Source: a virus
Virus record (IMG/VR): IMGVR_UViG_3300005663_000101
Coordinates: 1 to 41,132 of that record
DNA length: 41,132 bases
Strand: one strand, 5' to 3'
Both the position numbers and the translations under genes were made by a program. Position 1 is the stretch's first letter. The number at the start of each line of letters is the position of its first letter. The notes under the pieces are model-generated. The model saw nothing but the letters and a program-made list of their open reading frames with translations. It searched no databases and had not been told where the DNA came from. Positions 24,444 through 31,110 of the stretch are shown one piece after another.

Positions 24444-24749
24444 TTATTCCCACAAAGATTTTCCATCACACATATGTATCTCAGGGGTCCACATAGGAAT
24501 CCCTAGGGTCAACTTATATCCATTTTTGTGACAAACAATGGCATCTTTTTCAATGAGTTCTATCATGTATTTATTGATTTTCTTATTTGAAAGCCCAGTT
24601 TTTTCCTTAAGGGCGGTAATGATATCTTCAGAGTCATATTTCAACAACACATCAGCAAGATAAATATAGAAAGTGCCAGCATCAAAAGAAATATTGAGCT
24701 CTTCAAGTTTCTTTATAAATTTGTCAGCTTGGATCATCATTTTTTTCAT
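24444..24749 (-). CDS. Hypothetical winged-helix-like protein
   Basis: A 101-aa protein. ATG 24749 is preceded by GGGAGGCGGGAAA; the longer frame to 24836 would overlap the upstream gene. It contains KYDSEDIITALKEKTGLSNKKINKYMIELIEKDAI, then a hairpin-like GYKLTLG, a typical small winged-helix shape. It may regulate transcription; function unproven. Confidence 0.55.
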   Translation of the reverse strand: MKKMMIQADKFIKKLEELNISFDAGTFYIYLADVLLKYDSEDIITALKEKTGLSNKKINKYMIELIEKDAIVCHKNGYKLTLGIPMWTPEIHMCDGKSLWE

Positions 24750-24789
24750 TTTCCCGCCTCCCAATTGTATAGATTTTTGATATCCAAAA

Positions 24790-25017
24790 TCAACCCCAGA
24801 AAGGCATTGTGGTAAAATCAAAAATTTGTTCATCACAATCTATCGTCTCTACTGAAAAATCAGGCCCAGATTTCAAGTCGCGAATATCGAAAGGTGGGTG
24901 ATCTGATGTTTCATACTGCATTATCAGGTCTTTGGCCCTAGTCCAATCCTTTGCAAATACGGTAATTCCACCCTGAGGGGCACTGTATGAACCTATACTT
25001 ACTATAAAAACTTTCAC
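24790..25017 (-). CDS. Hypothetical protein, GTG start
   Basis: A 75-aa alpha/beta protein (MKVFIVSIGSYSAPQGGITVFAKDW, then an acidic region ending TTMPFWG). The GTG start follows TTTGGAGGCGGAAAA. Function unknown. Confidence 0.55.
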   Translation of the reverse strand: MKVFIVSIGSYSAPQGGITVFAKDWTRAKDLIMQYETSDHPPFDIRDLKSGPDFSVETIDCDEQIFDFTTMPFWG

Positions 25018-25032
25018 TTTTCCGCCTCCAAA

Positions 25033-25275
25033 TTATTTAAGCCCCATTACAACCGCATTGAAATGCATTGTATTTCCACAGTTAAGACAAACCATTAATA
25101 GCTCAGGAACTTTCCCAGGGTCACTGGGGGCCCAAGACCATACTAAATTGTCTTTTATGGTCCACTCATTCTTATTGCAAAAACCGCATTCTCTATTTAT
25201 TCCTTTGCCTTGCAACCAGTCCTCTATTTTATTTAGATGCTCTTCTGAGAGATGACTTTCGTATTTATTTGACAT
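25033..25275 (-). CDS. Zinc-ribbon protein
   Basis: An 80-aa protein with two CxxC knuckles, CGFC (about 31-34) and CLNC (about 63-66), separated by a beta segment with WTIKDNLVWSW. It ends in TMHFNAV. A classical zinc-ribbon shape found in many small phage proteins. Overlaps the upstream gene by 11 bases. Function unknown. Confidence 0.65.
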   Translation of the reverse strand: MSNKYESHLSEEHLNKIEDWLQGKGINRECGFCNKNEWTIKDNLVWSWAPSDPGKVPELLMVCLNCGNTMHFNAVVMGLK

Positions 25276-25441
25276 CTTTTAATCCCTCAGTTCTAATCAT
25301 ATCGGCTATGGTCTCAGTAACAATCATTTCCCCACTATCCACTATTGACTCTTCATTGCGTTTAATTGATCTGTTTTTAGTAAAAAAAACAATGAAAAAT
25401 TTAACTGCCCTACATAACCAAAAATAAATATATTTTTTCAC
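25265..25441 (-). CDS. Small membrane protein next to the endolysin
   Basis: A 58-aa ORF with a GTG start after TTTGGAGGCGGAGAA. A hydrophobic segment (YIYFWLCRAVKFFIVFF) at residues 4-20 is followed by a charged tail. Small single-span proteins beside an endolysin are often holins, antiholins or spanin parts, but no motif decides. It starts 31 bases after the peptidase stop. Confidence 0.5.
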   Translation of the reverse strand: MKKYIYFWLCRAVKFFIVFFTKNRSIKRNEESIVDSGEMIVTETIADMIRTEGLKDVK

Positions 25442-25471
25442 TTCTCCGCCTCCAAATTATATAGATTTTCT

Positions 25472-25984
25472 TTAAAAGAAAGGGACCTCTAAAAGAGTAT
25501 GCTTACCCGTCGCCCTCACATCACAATGGGTCCAGGTATCAGTGCCTAGCTCAATCGTACTTAGACCTCGAACTTTAAAAGATCTAAAGCTTTCCTTAAT
25601 ATCAATCCTAAACTCTTCAGGTGTCATACCTGCTATTTTATAGTCGCAAGCCCTCCCAAATTTATGTTGAGATAAAGTAGCCCCTACAGGGTCAGGTATG
25701 GATTTGATTTCTTCTAAACATGGTTTGCAAACTATGTCTTTAAAGTCGGATTCTTTTATTTTATAGGTTGGGGGCCTAAATCCAGAAAACGAGTAAAACC
25801 CTCCACTTTTCCAGTTATTTATTGTTACGGCTAAATCGTAACGATTTCTTATGTACTGAGATAGTGCGATTATTTTGGGGTCTAATATCCCTATAAGAAC
25901 ATTCTTGGAACATTTTTCATAGGTCTCCTTGTCAAAGAATTCCCACAGCCAGAAATTGTCACTTACTTTAATATCTTGCTTCAT
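25472..25984 (-). CDS. Peptidase M15-type endolysin
   Basis: A 170-aa zinc peptidase that would cleave peptidoglycan peptide bonds. The M15 signature is complete: S105-Q-H107-K-F-G-R-A-C-D114 (SxHxxGxAxD type) and WTH153-C-D155-V-R, giving the His/Asp/His zinc ligands. An upstream FSGFRPP motif matches the family's substrate-side SGYR-type segment. No signal peptide, so it depends on a holin. The candidate three-TM holin lies 11 kb away at 36631. Ribosome site AAGAGGAGTGCTTAA. Confidence 0.8.
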   Translation of the reverse strand: MKQDIKVSDNFWLWEFFDKETYEKCSKNVLIGILDPKIIALSQYIRNRYDLAVTINNWKSGGFYSFSGFRPPTYKIKESDFKDIVCKPCLEEIKSIPDPVGATLSQHKFGRACDYKIAGMTPEEFRIDIKESFRSFKVRGLSTIELGTDTWTHCDVRATGKHTLLEVPFF

Positions 25985-26096
25985 TTAAGCACTCCTCTTT
26001 AACTGTATTATGAATTACTCTTTTTATTAGTTTGGATTGCAAAAAATACCCACCACTAGCCAGTACTATTATTACAATGCTTCCAATAAGTATCAT
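25968..26096 (-). CDS. Tiny single-span membrane protein
   Basis: A 42-aa ORF with a strongly hydrophobic N-terminus (MILIGSIVIIVLASGGYFL) and a basic, charged tail. It overlaps the endolysin start by 17 bases. The ribosome site is weak (CGGA). Could be a holin or spanin accessory; existence is uncertain. Confidence 0.4.
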   Translation of the reverse strand: MILIGSIVIIVLASGGYFLQSKLIKRVIHNTVKEECLNEARY

Positions 26097-26110
26097 TCCG
26101 ATATCATATA

Positions 26111-26377
26111 TTAGGCCCTCATAATATATGATAACTCACCCTTTCTTTTTATGTCTTTAATAAACTCCCCATCCATTATTTCTGTGAATGAGTACCCCTT
26201 GATCAATAAATGCCTCAGTGCGTGAAGGCCGTAAATTTTAAGTTGTTTTTCGCTGGGTCCTGAACGCGTTATGATTGAAATATCAGTAATCAAATTTTCA
26301 GTTTTAATATATGTTTCTAATGACCTTCTGGGAAGCCTGAAGCACGCACATAAAAGCCCTTTTATATATTTTTTCAT
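26111..26377 (-). CDS. Hypothetical protein
   Basis: An 88-aa basic, mostly helical protein (ALRHLLIKGYSFTEIMDGEFI). Ribosome site AAGGAGTGTTTA. A run of nine C (26394-26402, G on the coding strand) lies just upstream. Function unknown. Confidence 0.55.
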   Translation of the reverse strand: MKKYIKGLLCACFRLPRRSLETYIKTENLITDISIITRSGPSEKQLKIYGLHALRHLLIKGYSFTEIMDGEFIKDIKRKGELSYIMRA

Positions 26378-26415
26378 TAAACACTCCTTCTTGCCCCCCC
26401 CCTGATTATTACAAA

Positions 26416-26691
26416 CTAACTATCAGCAACCAAATCAGTTATAGATATACCCTCATATCTCTCGGAATTGGTTATTTCACATTGGTCAAAGTCGCCTTCG
26501 AATAATGAACCATCGCCTATTATATTGGAGCAATCCCCAGTTAACCTAGACCCATCACCTGTCAACCGAGAACAATCGCCCCTCAATCCAGAATAATCAC
26601 CTATTAAACTCGAATGTTTCCCAGGGATTTTTCTTCCATCAATAAAATGGTATAAAAATATATTCTCTATATTCCTTAAGTTTTTCTTCAT
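26416..26691 (-). CDS. Protein with tandem 7-residue GD repeats
   Basis: A 91-aa protein whose middle part (about residues 26-68) is a run of six seven-residue units of the form S-x-L-x-G-D-C/G/Y, for example SRLTGDG and SRLTGDC. It ends in the tail CEITNSERYEGISI. Similar GDCSGL repeat proteins occur in other phages without a known role. The regular spacing suggests a small beta-solenoid. First gene of the leftward operon behind the promoter at 26781-26809. Confidence 0.65.
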   Translation of the reverse strand: MKKNLRNIENIFLYHFIDGRKIPGKHSSLIGDYSGLRGDCSRLTGDGSRLTGDCSNIIGDGSLFEGDFDQCEITNSERYEGISITDLVADS

Positions 26692-26780
26692 CTCTAGCCT
26701 CCAGATTTTTCGATATCCTCCCCCTTCAATTCATCGGGCATATTAAACACTTTCGAATGCCCGTTCACACCTCCATAATC

Positions 26781-26809
26781 AATATATTATATTACAATAT
26801 CATTGTCAA
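26781..26809 (-). promoter_or_regulatory. Leftward promoter of the replication/lysis operon
   Basis: On the minus strand a perfect TTGACA (26804-26809), 17 bases, TATATT (26781-26786). Divergent from the promoter at 26845-26873; the two start sites are about 100 bases apart. The 210-base gap 26692-26901 also holds a possible 24-codon leader ORF (GTG after GGAGGTGTGAACGGG-type sequence), which I do not call. Confidence 0.75.
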
Positions 26810-26844
26810 CAAAAAAATATTCTTAGTATAAATAAAATAAAGGG

Positions 26845-26873
26845 TTGTAATAACGTTGTAACATTGGTATGAT
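26845..26873 (+). promoter_or_regulatory. Rightward early promoter with repeated GTTGTAA
   Basis: TTGTAA (26845-26850), 17 bases, TATGAT (26868-26873) with an upstream TGG (extended -10). GTTGTAA occurs twice, 11 bases apart (26844-26850 and 26855-26861), about one helical turn, as expected for a ribbon-helix-helix operator. Drives the gene at 26902 and the early rightward genes. Confidence 0.7.
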
Positions 26874-26901
26874 GTATTTATCAACTTAAGGAAAGGAAAA
26901 C

Positions 26902-27075
26902 ATGAGAGAATATAAAGATGCTAGGATGACCATATTAATGACGCAGTCAGATAAGAACACTTTTAATAAGTGTTGTGAGGCAAACGGTGAAACAATGTCG
27001 AGAATACTTATTGATTTCATTAGGGGATATATTAAGCAGAATAAATACAAACTTATTGGAGGTGAACAAAACTAA
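26902..27075 (+). CDS. Ribbon-helix-helix regulator
   Basis: A 57-aa protein with the RHH pattern: a beta strand (RMTILMTQ), helix (SDKNTFNKCCEANG) and second helix (ETMSRILIDFIRGYI). Such Arc/MetJ-type proteins bind DNA as dimers through the strand. It lies directly behind the promoter with two GTTGTAA repeats, so autoregulation is likely. Ribosome site AAGGAAAGGAAAAC. A strong terminator follows. Confidence 0.65.
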   Translation: MREYKDARMTILMTQSDKNTFNKCCEANGETMSRILIDFIRGYIKQNKYKLIGGEQN

Positions 27076-27088
27076 CTTATAATAAAAA

Positions 27089-27118
27089 CAAAAGCGGCCA
27101 CGCAAATGACCGCTTTTG
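27089..27118. terminator. Bidirectional terminator after the RHH gene
   Basis: CAAAAGCGG (27089-27097) pairs perfectly with CCGCTTTTG (27110-27118) over a 12-base loop, with A-rich sequence before and TTTT inside the second arm. It would attenuate transcription into the genes that follow. Confidence 0.7.
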
Positions 27119-27144
27119 ATACCTATGAACCTGGAGGGTTCCAA

Positions 27145-27378
27145 ATGATTAAAACAAAAATATTGAGTTTCTTCAACTTAGATGGAAATAACGACCTAAA
27201 TAAACTAACTGACATTGCATTGATTGGTGTTAGTAAACCCCAGAGAAAGTATTTTCTTAAAAAGATTAAGCTATCGGTTAAATCAAACCCAGATAAATTA
27301 AAAAGTATTCTATTGAACGTATCACAAAACAAGGCCTCAATTGATTACCTAGCAGGCTTTATAAGCGCAAGGGTATGA
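27145..27378 (+). CDS. Hypothetical basic protein
   Basis: A 77-aa basic helical protein (KTKILSFFNLDG, KPQRKYFLKKIKLSVKSN). ATG 27145 is chosen for its CTGGAGGGTTCCAA site; an ATG at 27106 lies within the terminator. First of a string of short genes leading to the recombination genes. Function unknown. Confidence 0.55.
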   Translation: MIKTKILSFFNLDGNNDLNKLTDIALIGVSKPQRKYFLKKIKLSVKSNPDKLKSILLNVSQNKASIDYLAGFISARV

Positions 27379-27380
27379 AG

Positions 27381-27551
27381 ATGAGTTTAATACAGTTAAG
27401 GCGATTAACGTCTGAAATCAAAGATGATCTAGGTGATTTAGGAAACTTACTAGAAAAAGCTTACAGCAATACAGAAGAAATCAATATCTTTGCTACTCAA
27501 TTAAATAAAACCCTGTCTAGAATTTCTGACATTACAGAGCGGGAATTATAA
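27381..27551 (+). CDS. Small helical protein
   Basis: A 56-aa helical protein (LIQLRRLTSEIKDDLGDLGN). ATG 27381 lies two bases past the preceding stop (another ATG, 27375, would overlap it). The stop overlaps the next start by one base. Function unknown. Confidence 0.5.
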   Translation: MSLIQLRRLTSEIKDDLGDLGNLLEKAYSNTEEINIFATQLNKTLSRISDITEREL

Positions 27552-27697
27552 TGGATAAGAACGTAGCGGTTACTACTGATGATTTCTGGGGGTTCTTAGC
27601 TGGACCTGAGAATGATTTTAAAAATGTCTTCAAAGAAGATTTATCAAAAATGGATATGGAAGAGCAAATTTTAGTGTATGAGAGATTCGGATATTAG
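27551..27697 (+). CDS. Small acidic protein
   Basis: A 48-aa acidic ORF (TTDDFWGFLAGPENDF, ending YERFGY), translationally coupled by a TAATG overlap to the gene before. Composition and overlap suggest it is real. Function unknown. Confidence 0.5.
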   Translation: MDKNVAVTTDDFWGFLAGPENDFKNVFKEDLSKMDMEEQILVYERFGY

Positions 27698-27706
27698 GAG
27701 GAAATT

Positions 27707-27958
27707 ATGAAGTTTTTAAATATAGATATCGAGGGTGATACATACAAAATCTTATCAGGAGCTGATTTCACAACAAGGCTAATAGGAATAGAAAATATTC
27801 AAGAAGAAATCCTATCTTTGATTCAAGCAAAAGATACAATTCGGGAGTTTAATATGGAGGAGTTGGGGGGTGGTCTTGATCGTAGGTTAAAAGATTCCTT
27901 ATTCCAGATGAGCGCAAAGCTTAAGCTTTTAGGAGAAGATTATGTACAGATTCCCTGA
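27707..27958 (+). CDS. Hypothetical protein upstream of the annealing protein
   Basis: An 83-aa alpha/beta protein with a Gly-rich turn (MEELGGGLDRRLK). Ribosome site TAGGAGGAAATT. Overlaps the start of the Rad52-like gene by 17 bases, so they are probably co-translated and may interact. Function unknown. Confidence 0.55.
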   Translation: MKFLNIDIEGDTYKILSGADFTTRLIGIENIQEEILSLIQAKDTIREFNMEELGGGLDRRLKDSLFQMSAKLKLLGEDYVQIP

Positions 27959-28865
27959 AGAAGGAACGGTTGAATACGACTTTCAAAAGCCATTTAGAGA
28001 GGAGGAAATAGGGTGGAGGCCTCAATCCACGGGGGTAAAGCGTGATAAGGATGGGGAAGACAAGCCCTGGGTTATGTGTTTGGCCTACGTGCAGGCTAGA
28101 TCCGTTCAGAGCAGATTAGAAGAGGTTCTTGGTTTCGATGGATGGGAGACGGAATATAGGAATGTACCAGGCGGAGTTATGTGTAAATTAACTTCGCATA
28201 AGGATGGCCGAACCGCATCGAAAGAAGATGGCTCCCCCGATGAATCTGATATAGAGCCATTTAAAAGTGCAATAACGGGATCATTTAAACGTGTGGCGTC
28301 TTCAGGATTTGGTATAGGCAGGTATTTATACTCCCTAGATACGGCCTTTGCCTCTCAGTGCTCTTTTTCATCACAGTCGGGATATGAATTCCATAAGGGT
28401 AAACCTGGGGAGAAGAGCATTTGGTGGCTACCTCCAAAGCTTCCGTCTTGGGCAATCCCACAAAGCTTCCGTGGGGGGTCCAACTGTACGATAAATTCGG
28501 ACAGTTCAAAACCAAAGGATTATCAGATGAAGCCAGCGGCATACTGCGAGGACTGCAAGGCTGGTATAACGGATAAAGTTAAAAGCTACAGCCTAGAGAA
28601 GCACAAGAAAATACTCTGTATGAACTGTCAGAAAAAAGAGACGTCAGTCCCGTACTCAGGGGCAATAAAGACATTGCCTAAGAAAGGTGTCAACAAAAAC
28701 GAATGTGTTGACTGTAAGGAGGTTGTGACGGACGACGTGAGAGATACTAGCCTCATTCATTACAAAGGAGTCTTTTGTTATGATTGCCAGGAAAAAAAAC
28801 CTCTTAGACAGGTAATCCAACAATGGGAGCTTGAACCAAAAGAAAACCCAGTGTATCCGGTTTAA
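27942..28865 (+). CDS. Rad52/22-type single-strand annealing protein with two zinc ribbons
   Basis: A 307-aa protein. Residues about 10-150 match the Rad52/22 family: EEEIGWRPQSTG, CLAYVQARSVQSRLEEVLGFDGWET, KSAITGSFKRVASSGFGIGRYLY. It would anneal complementary single strands during phage recombination and concatemer formation. The second half carries two CxxC-n-CxxC units, CEDC...CMNC (about 200-229) and CVDC...CYDC (about 255-279), which is unusual for the family and could bind DNA or a partner. Its ATG lies within the preceding gene, with AGGAGAAGATT before it. RusA lies downstream, a common pairing. Confidence 0.75.
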   Translation: MYRFPEEGTVEYDFQKPFREEEIGWRPQSTGVKRDKDGEDKPWVMCLAYVQARSVQSRLEEVLGFDGWETEYRNVPGGVMCKLTSHKDGRTASKEDGSPDESDIEPFKSAITGSFKRVASSGFGIGRYLYSLDTAFASQCSFSSQSGYEFHKGKPGEKSIWWLPPKLPSWAIPQSFRGGSNCTINSDSSKPKDYQMKPAAYCEDCKAGITDKVKSYSLEKHKKILCMNCQKKETSVPYSGAIKTLPKKGVNKNECVDCKEVVTDDVRDTSLIHYKGVFCYDCQEKKPLRQVIQQWELEPKENPVYPV

Positions 28866-28884
28866 ATATTAAGGAGTTTAAAAC

Positions 28885-29148
28885 ATGAGTAACGATAAAT
28901 TAAAGACTTTCATAGAAAGTAAACTTATGGATGAGCTGATAGAACAGGGGGTTGCTGATTGGGAGAAAGTAAAGGAGCTTGAAGAGGAAATGGACATTCG
29001 TAACAGAAAATTAATCTCAGGAGAAGAGTTCTATGCAGGAGGCTATAACGACGCCGAATGGCCACCGAGGGTTTCAAGGGAGTTCGTGGCGTGGAACTCC
29101 CCATCACATACAACTAGAAGGGACTGTTTAAATGGGTACTTTCAATAG
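28885..29148 (+). CDS. Hypothetical acidic protein
   Basis: An 87-aa protein, acidic and helical in its first half and then with aromatic residues (AGGYNDAEWPPRVSREFVAW). Ribosome site AAGGAGTTTAAAAC. Its 3' end carries the first copy of the 29-bp repeat. Function unknown. Confidence 0.55.
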   Translation: MSNDKLKTFIESKLMDELIEQGVADWEKVKELEEEMDIRNRKLISGEEFYAGGYNDAEWPPRVSREFVAWNSPSHTTRRDCLNGYFQ

Positions 29149-29155
29149 GAGGAAA
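29127..29155 (+). repeat. 29-bp direct repeat, copy 1, with ribosome site
   Basis: Identical to 29343-29371. Contains the end of the preceding gene and an AATAGGAGGAAA ribosome site for the gene starting at 29159. Repeat copies in front of two consecutive genes point to a recent duplication of an initiation cassette. Confidence 0.85.
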
Positions 29156-29158
29156 GAG

Positions 29159-29347
29159 ATGGGAGAAGATATTTTTGTTCAGGATGATTATAATAGAGCA
29201 TTTATTATACCTAAAGAAAAAATACATGATTGGGTTTATAAACATTATAAAAATGACGATAAACCAGATTGGGCCACATATGTGGGTGACGGGTGGATAG
29301 ATGGGATAGAGAACCTACAAATAGGAGCAGGGTTTCGTATGCTTTAA
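29159..29347 (+). CDS. Hypothetical protein between the 29-bp repeats
   Basis: A 62-aa protein with EKIHDWVYKHYKNDDKPDW. ATG 29159 is chosen because AATAGGAGGAAAGAG precedes it; a longer frame from 29132 begins inside the repeat. The gene is flanked by the two copies of the repeat, so it could have been inserted or duplicated as a unit. Function unknown. Confidence 0.55.
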   Translation: MGEDIFVQDDYNRAFIIPKEKIHDWVYKHYKNDDKPDWATYVGDGWIDGIENLQIGAGFRML

Positions 29348-29371
29348 ATGGGTACTTTCAATAGGAGGAAA
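29343..29371 (+). repeat. 29-bp direct repeat, copy 2, with ribosome site
   Basis: Second copy of 29127-29155, now supplying the ribosome site of the RusA gene at 29373. Confidence 0.85.
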
Positions 29372-29372
29372 T

Positions 29373-29732
29373 ATGCTTGTCTTTAAAAACGAAAAAGAAT
29401 TCAGGGAAACACTCAAACAAAATAACGTTCTTAGTTCCAGTAGTCGTTCCCGCAGTAAGGACAACTCAATCGATGCGGCGTACACATCGGCAGTACAAAC
29501 GCTATGGGATCTTAAAGACAGTGATTGCACTTTATTATTTGGAGGCGCTGTCAAAATATCACTCGCAGTCGTCGGGGGCACCAGAGCCGACATGGATAAC
29601 CTGGGTAAGGCAGTTGCAGACTCGTTACAGGGATTGGCTTATTCAAACGATAGCGCCGTCACGATCTGCAAATATGACCTTTATAGTAGTACAGGTAGAG
29701 GATGTCACGGAGTTACAAAGGAAAAGAAATGA
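29373..29732 (+). CDS. rusA: RusA-like Holliday junction resolvase
   Basis: A 119-aa endonuclease that would cut four-way junctions arising in replication and recombination. The RusA signature is clear: a VVGG turn, then R-A-D73-M-D75-N-L-G-K79-x3-D83 and GLAYSND93, giving the family's acidic active-site residues and Lys. E. coli RusA is 120 aa. Start ATG 29373 is two bases after the repeat's GGAGGAAA. Partner of the Rad52-like protein. A longer overlapping frame (29377-29802) is its shadow. Confidence 0.8.
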   Translation: MLVFKNEKEFRETLKQNNVLSSSSRSRSKDNSIDAAYTSAVQTLWDLKDSDCTLLFGGAVKISLAVVGGTRADMDNLGKAVADSLQGLAYSNDSAVTICKYDLYSSTGRGCHGVTKEKK

Positions 29733-29776
29733 ACTATCTAAAATTTTATTACAAAAATTCAAAAAAGGGGAATTAG

Positions 29777-29878
29777 ATGTCGAAAGGGATTTTACAGTTT
29801 GATTTACCAGAGGAAAAAGATGAATTTCAAGCAGCTTCAAACGCAAGTAAAACACGGGTCCAGTCTTATTTGTGGTGA
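29777..29878 (+). pseudogene. Truncated FDLPEE-type phage protein (N-terminal part)
   Basis: A 33-codon ORF with a good site (AAGGGGAATTAG) beginning MSKGILQFDLPEEKDEFQAA. I know this beginning from phage proteins of roughly 70-110 aa; here it stops at 33. The overlapping frame 29820-29954 supplies a plausible C-terminal half, so a frameshift may have split one gene. Confidence 0.4.
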
Positions 29879-29954
29879 TGAATTTAAAAATGTAGACGAT
29901 CTTTGTTGGAAGTTAAGAGAGGCTATTGCTAAACATTTGCATGACGAGTATTGA
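29820..29954 (+). CDS. Small ORF overlapping the truncated gene
   Basis: A 44-aa frame (ending CWKLREAIAKHLHDEY) with its own site AGAGGAAAAAG before ATG 29820. Either an independent small gene or the frameshifted 3' half of the FDLPEE-type gene. Function unknown. Confidence 0.4.
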   Translation: MNFKQLQTQVKHGSSLICGDEFKNVDDLCWKLREAIAKHLHDEY

Positions 29955-30126
29955 AATGATGTTTTATGAGGAAGCTTATGGTGAAGAGATTCCAGAATCT
30001 ATACTAGATCCTATTGAAGATAACTTTAGAGAGAAAGCGATAGCTTTAAAAAAAGAAGATACCTATTTCCATTTCAAGGCTTTTATGGACACTATAGCGG
30101 TAACATTCTTGGTGGGTAACAATTAA
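29941..30126 (+). CDS. Hypothetical acidic protein
   Basis: A 61-aa acidic helical protein (FYEEAYGEEIPESILDPIED). ATG 29941 is chosen over an upstream TTG at 29926; no strong ribosome site is present, so coupling to the overlapping ORF is likely. Function unknown. Confidence 0.45.
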   Translation: MTSIEMMFYEEAYGEEIPESILDPIEDNFREKAIALKKEDTYFHFKAFMDTIAVTFLVGNN

Positions 30127-30132
30127 GGGGAA

Positions 30133-30540
30133 ATGATGAATAAATTAAAATTTAGAGCTCACATTAAACATTTGGATCTAACCTGGTATGTGGATAGGAT
30201 CAATTTTGATACCCAGGAAGTGGTTTTTATTTACCAAACTTATTTTACCCAAGGTGGTGAATACATATTCAAATTTGGCGAGGTAGAGATTATGCAATTT
30301 ATTGGTCTAAAAGATAAAGATGATATTGAAATCTATGAGGGGGATATCATAAGGACGCAAATAAAAATAGATGGGAATGATACTTTTGAAATCAAATATG
30401 AGGAAAGTGTGGGTATGTTTATTGGAAAGCCACATAAAAGGGATGGTGAGGCGTTTATGTTTTCTATGATGAAGGCGGGACTCCCGAGGCCTAAAAATAT
30501 CCAAATAGAGATAATAGGGGATATATATAGTCAAGATTGA
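30133..30540 (+). CDS. YopX-family protein
   Basis: A 135-aa protein with the YopX layout: KLKFRAHIKHLDLTWY, then MQFIGLKDKDDIEIYEGDII and a C-terminal IIGDIY. The QFxGLKDKxxxEIYEGD motif is diagnostic. The family is common in phages and prophages; its function is unknown. Ribosome site TTAAGGGGAA. Confidence 0.7.
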   Translation: MMNKLKFRAHIKHLDLTWYVDRINFDTQEVVFIYQTYFTQGGEYIFKFGEVEIMQFIGLKDKDDIEIYEGDIIRTQIKIDGNDTFEIKYEESVGMFIGKPHKRDGEAFMFSMMKAGLPRPKNIQIEIIGDIYSQD

Positions 30541-30561
30541 GATAAAATACTAAATTTAAGC

Positions 30562-30590
30562 TTGACGAATATAATCAGTGATGATATTGT
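30562..30590 (+). promoter_or_regulatory. Internal early promoter
   Basis: TTGACG (30562-30567), 17 bases, TATTGT (30585-30590), in a 70-base gap before the gene at 30624. Likely start of a separate transcript for the small-gene region. Confidence 0.6.
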
Positions 30591-30623
30591 TAATCTATCA
30601 AATCAACAATGGAGGAATTTAAA

Positions 30624-30884
30624 ATGATAATAACTATACCAGCTGATTATGAAGGCGTGACAGAGGAAACCACGGCAGAGCACCTTGGGAATTTTGAGAA
30701 ATTACTGACATTAGCCTTGGAAAAAGAATATGGCGATGACATTGTGATTAATTTCAGAGAAGGCGCTCTTGAAACTGAAATAAAAGACCACGAATTTAAA
30801 GATGACCTTAGTTATGATGATTCAATTGGAGACATAAACTATATTATAGCCAAAATATGGGATGAGGGGTCTTGGGCGGCATGA
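30624..30884 (+). CDS. Hypothetical acidic protein
   Basis: An 86-aa acidic protein starting MIITIPADYEGVTEETTAEH. ATG 30624 is preceded by ATGGAGGAATTTAAA; the frame from 30609 begins within the ribosome site. It overlaps the next gene by ATGA. Function unknown. Confidence 0.55.
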   Translation: MIITIPADYEGVTEETTAEHLGNFEKLLTLALEKEYGDDIVINFREGALETEIKDHEFKDDLSYDDSIGDINYIIAKIWDEGSWAA

Positions 30885-31096
30885 AATACAAATATAACAA
30901 GAATGAAATAAACAATTTATATTCACAAATAAACCCAAAAACAGACAAGGCGTACACATCAAGGGAAATAGTGGAAATTCTCGGGTATGGGAATGCCAGT
31001 GGAATGACTTGTTGGTTGCATCGCCAAAAAAACAGATTAGTTTCCTTGTGGTTAAAAGAAGATGAGGTTGATTTGATAAATAAAATACTTAGATAA
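30881..31096 (+). CDS. Hypothetical protein with HTH-like segment
   Basis: A 71-aa basic protein. TSREIVEILGYGNASGMTCWLHR looks like a small helix-turn-helix of MerR/excisionase shape. ATG 30881 overlaps the upstream stop (ATGA). The structured RNA candidate begins 15 bases after its stop. Function unknown. Confidence 0.5.
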   Translation: MKYKYNKNEINNLYSQINPKTDKAYTSREIVEILGYGNASGMTCWLHRQKNRLVSLWLKEDEVDLINKILR

Positions 31097-31110
31097 AAAG
31101 TAAATTGAAA

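Noticed and set aside
29377-29802. 141-aa frame overlapping rusA
   Set aside because: Out-of-frame shadow of the clear RusA gene with poor composition and no ribosome site of its own.
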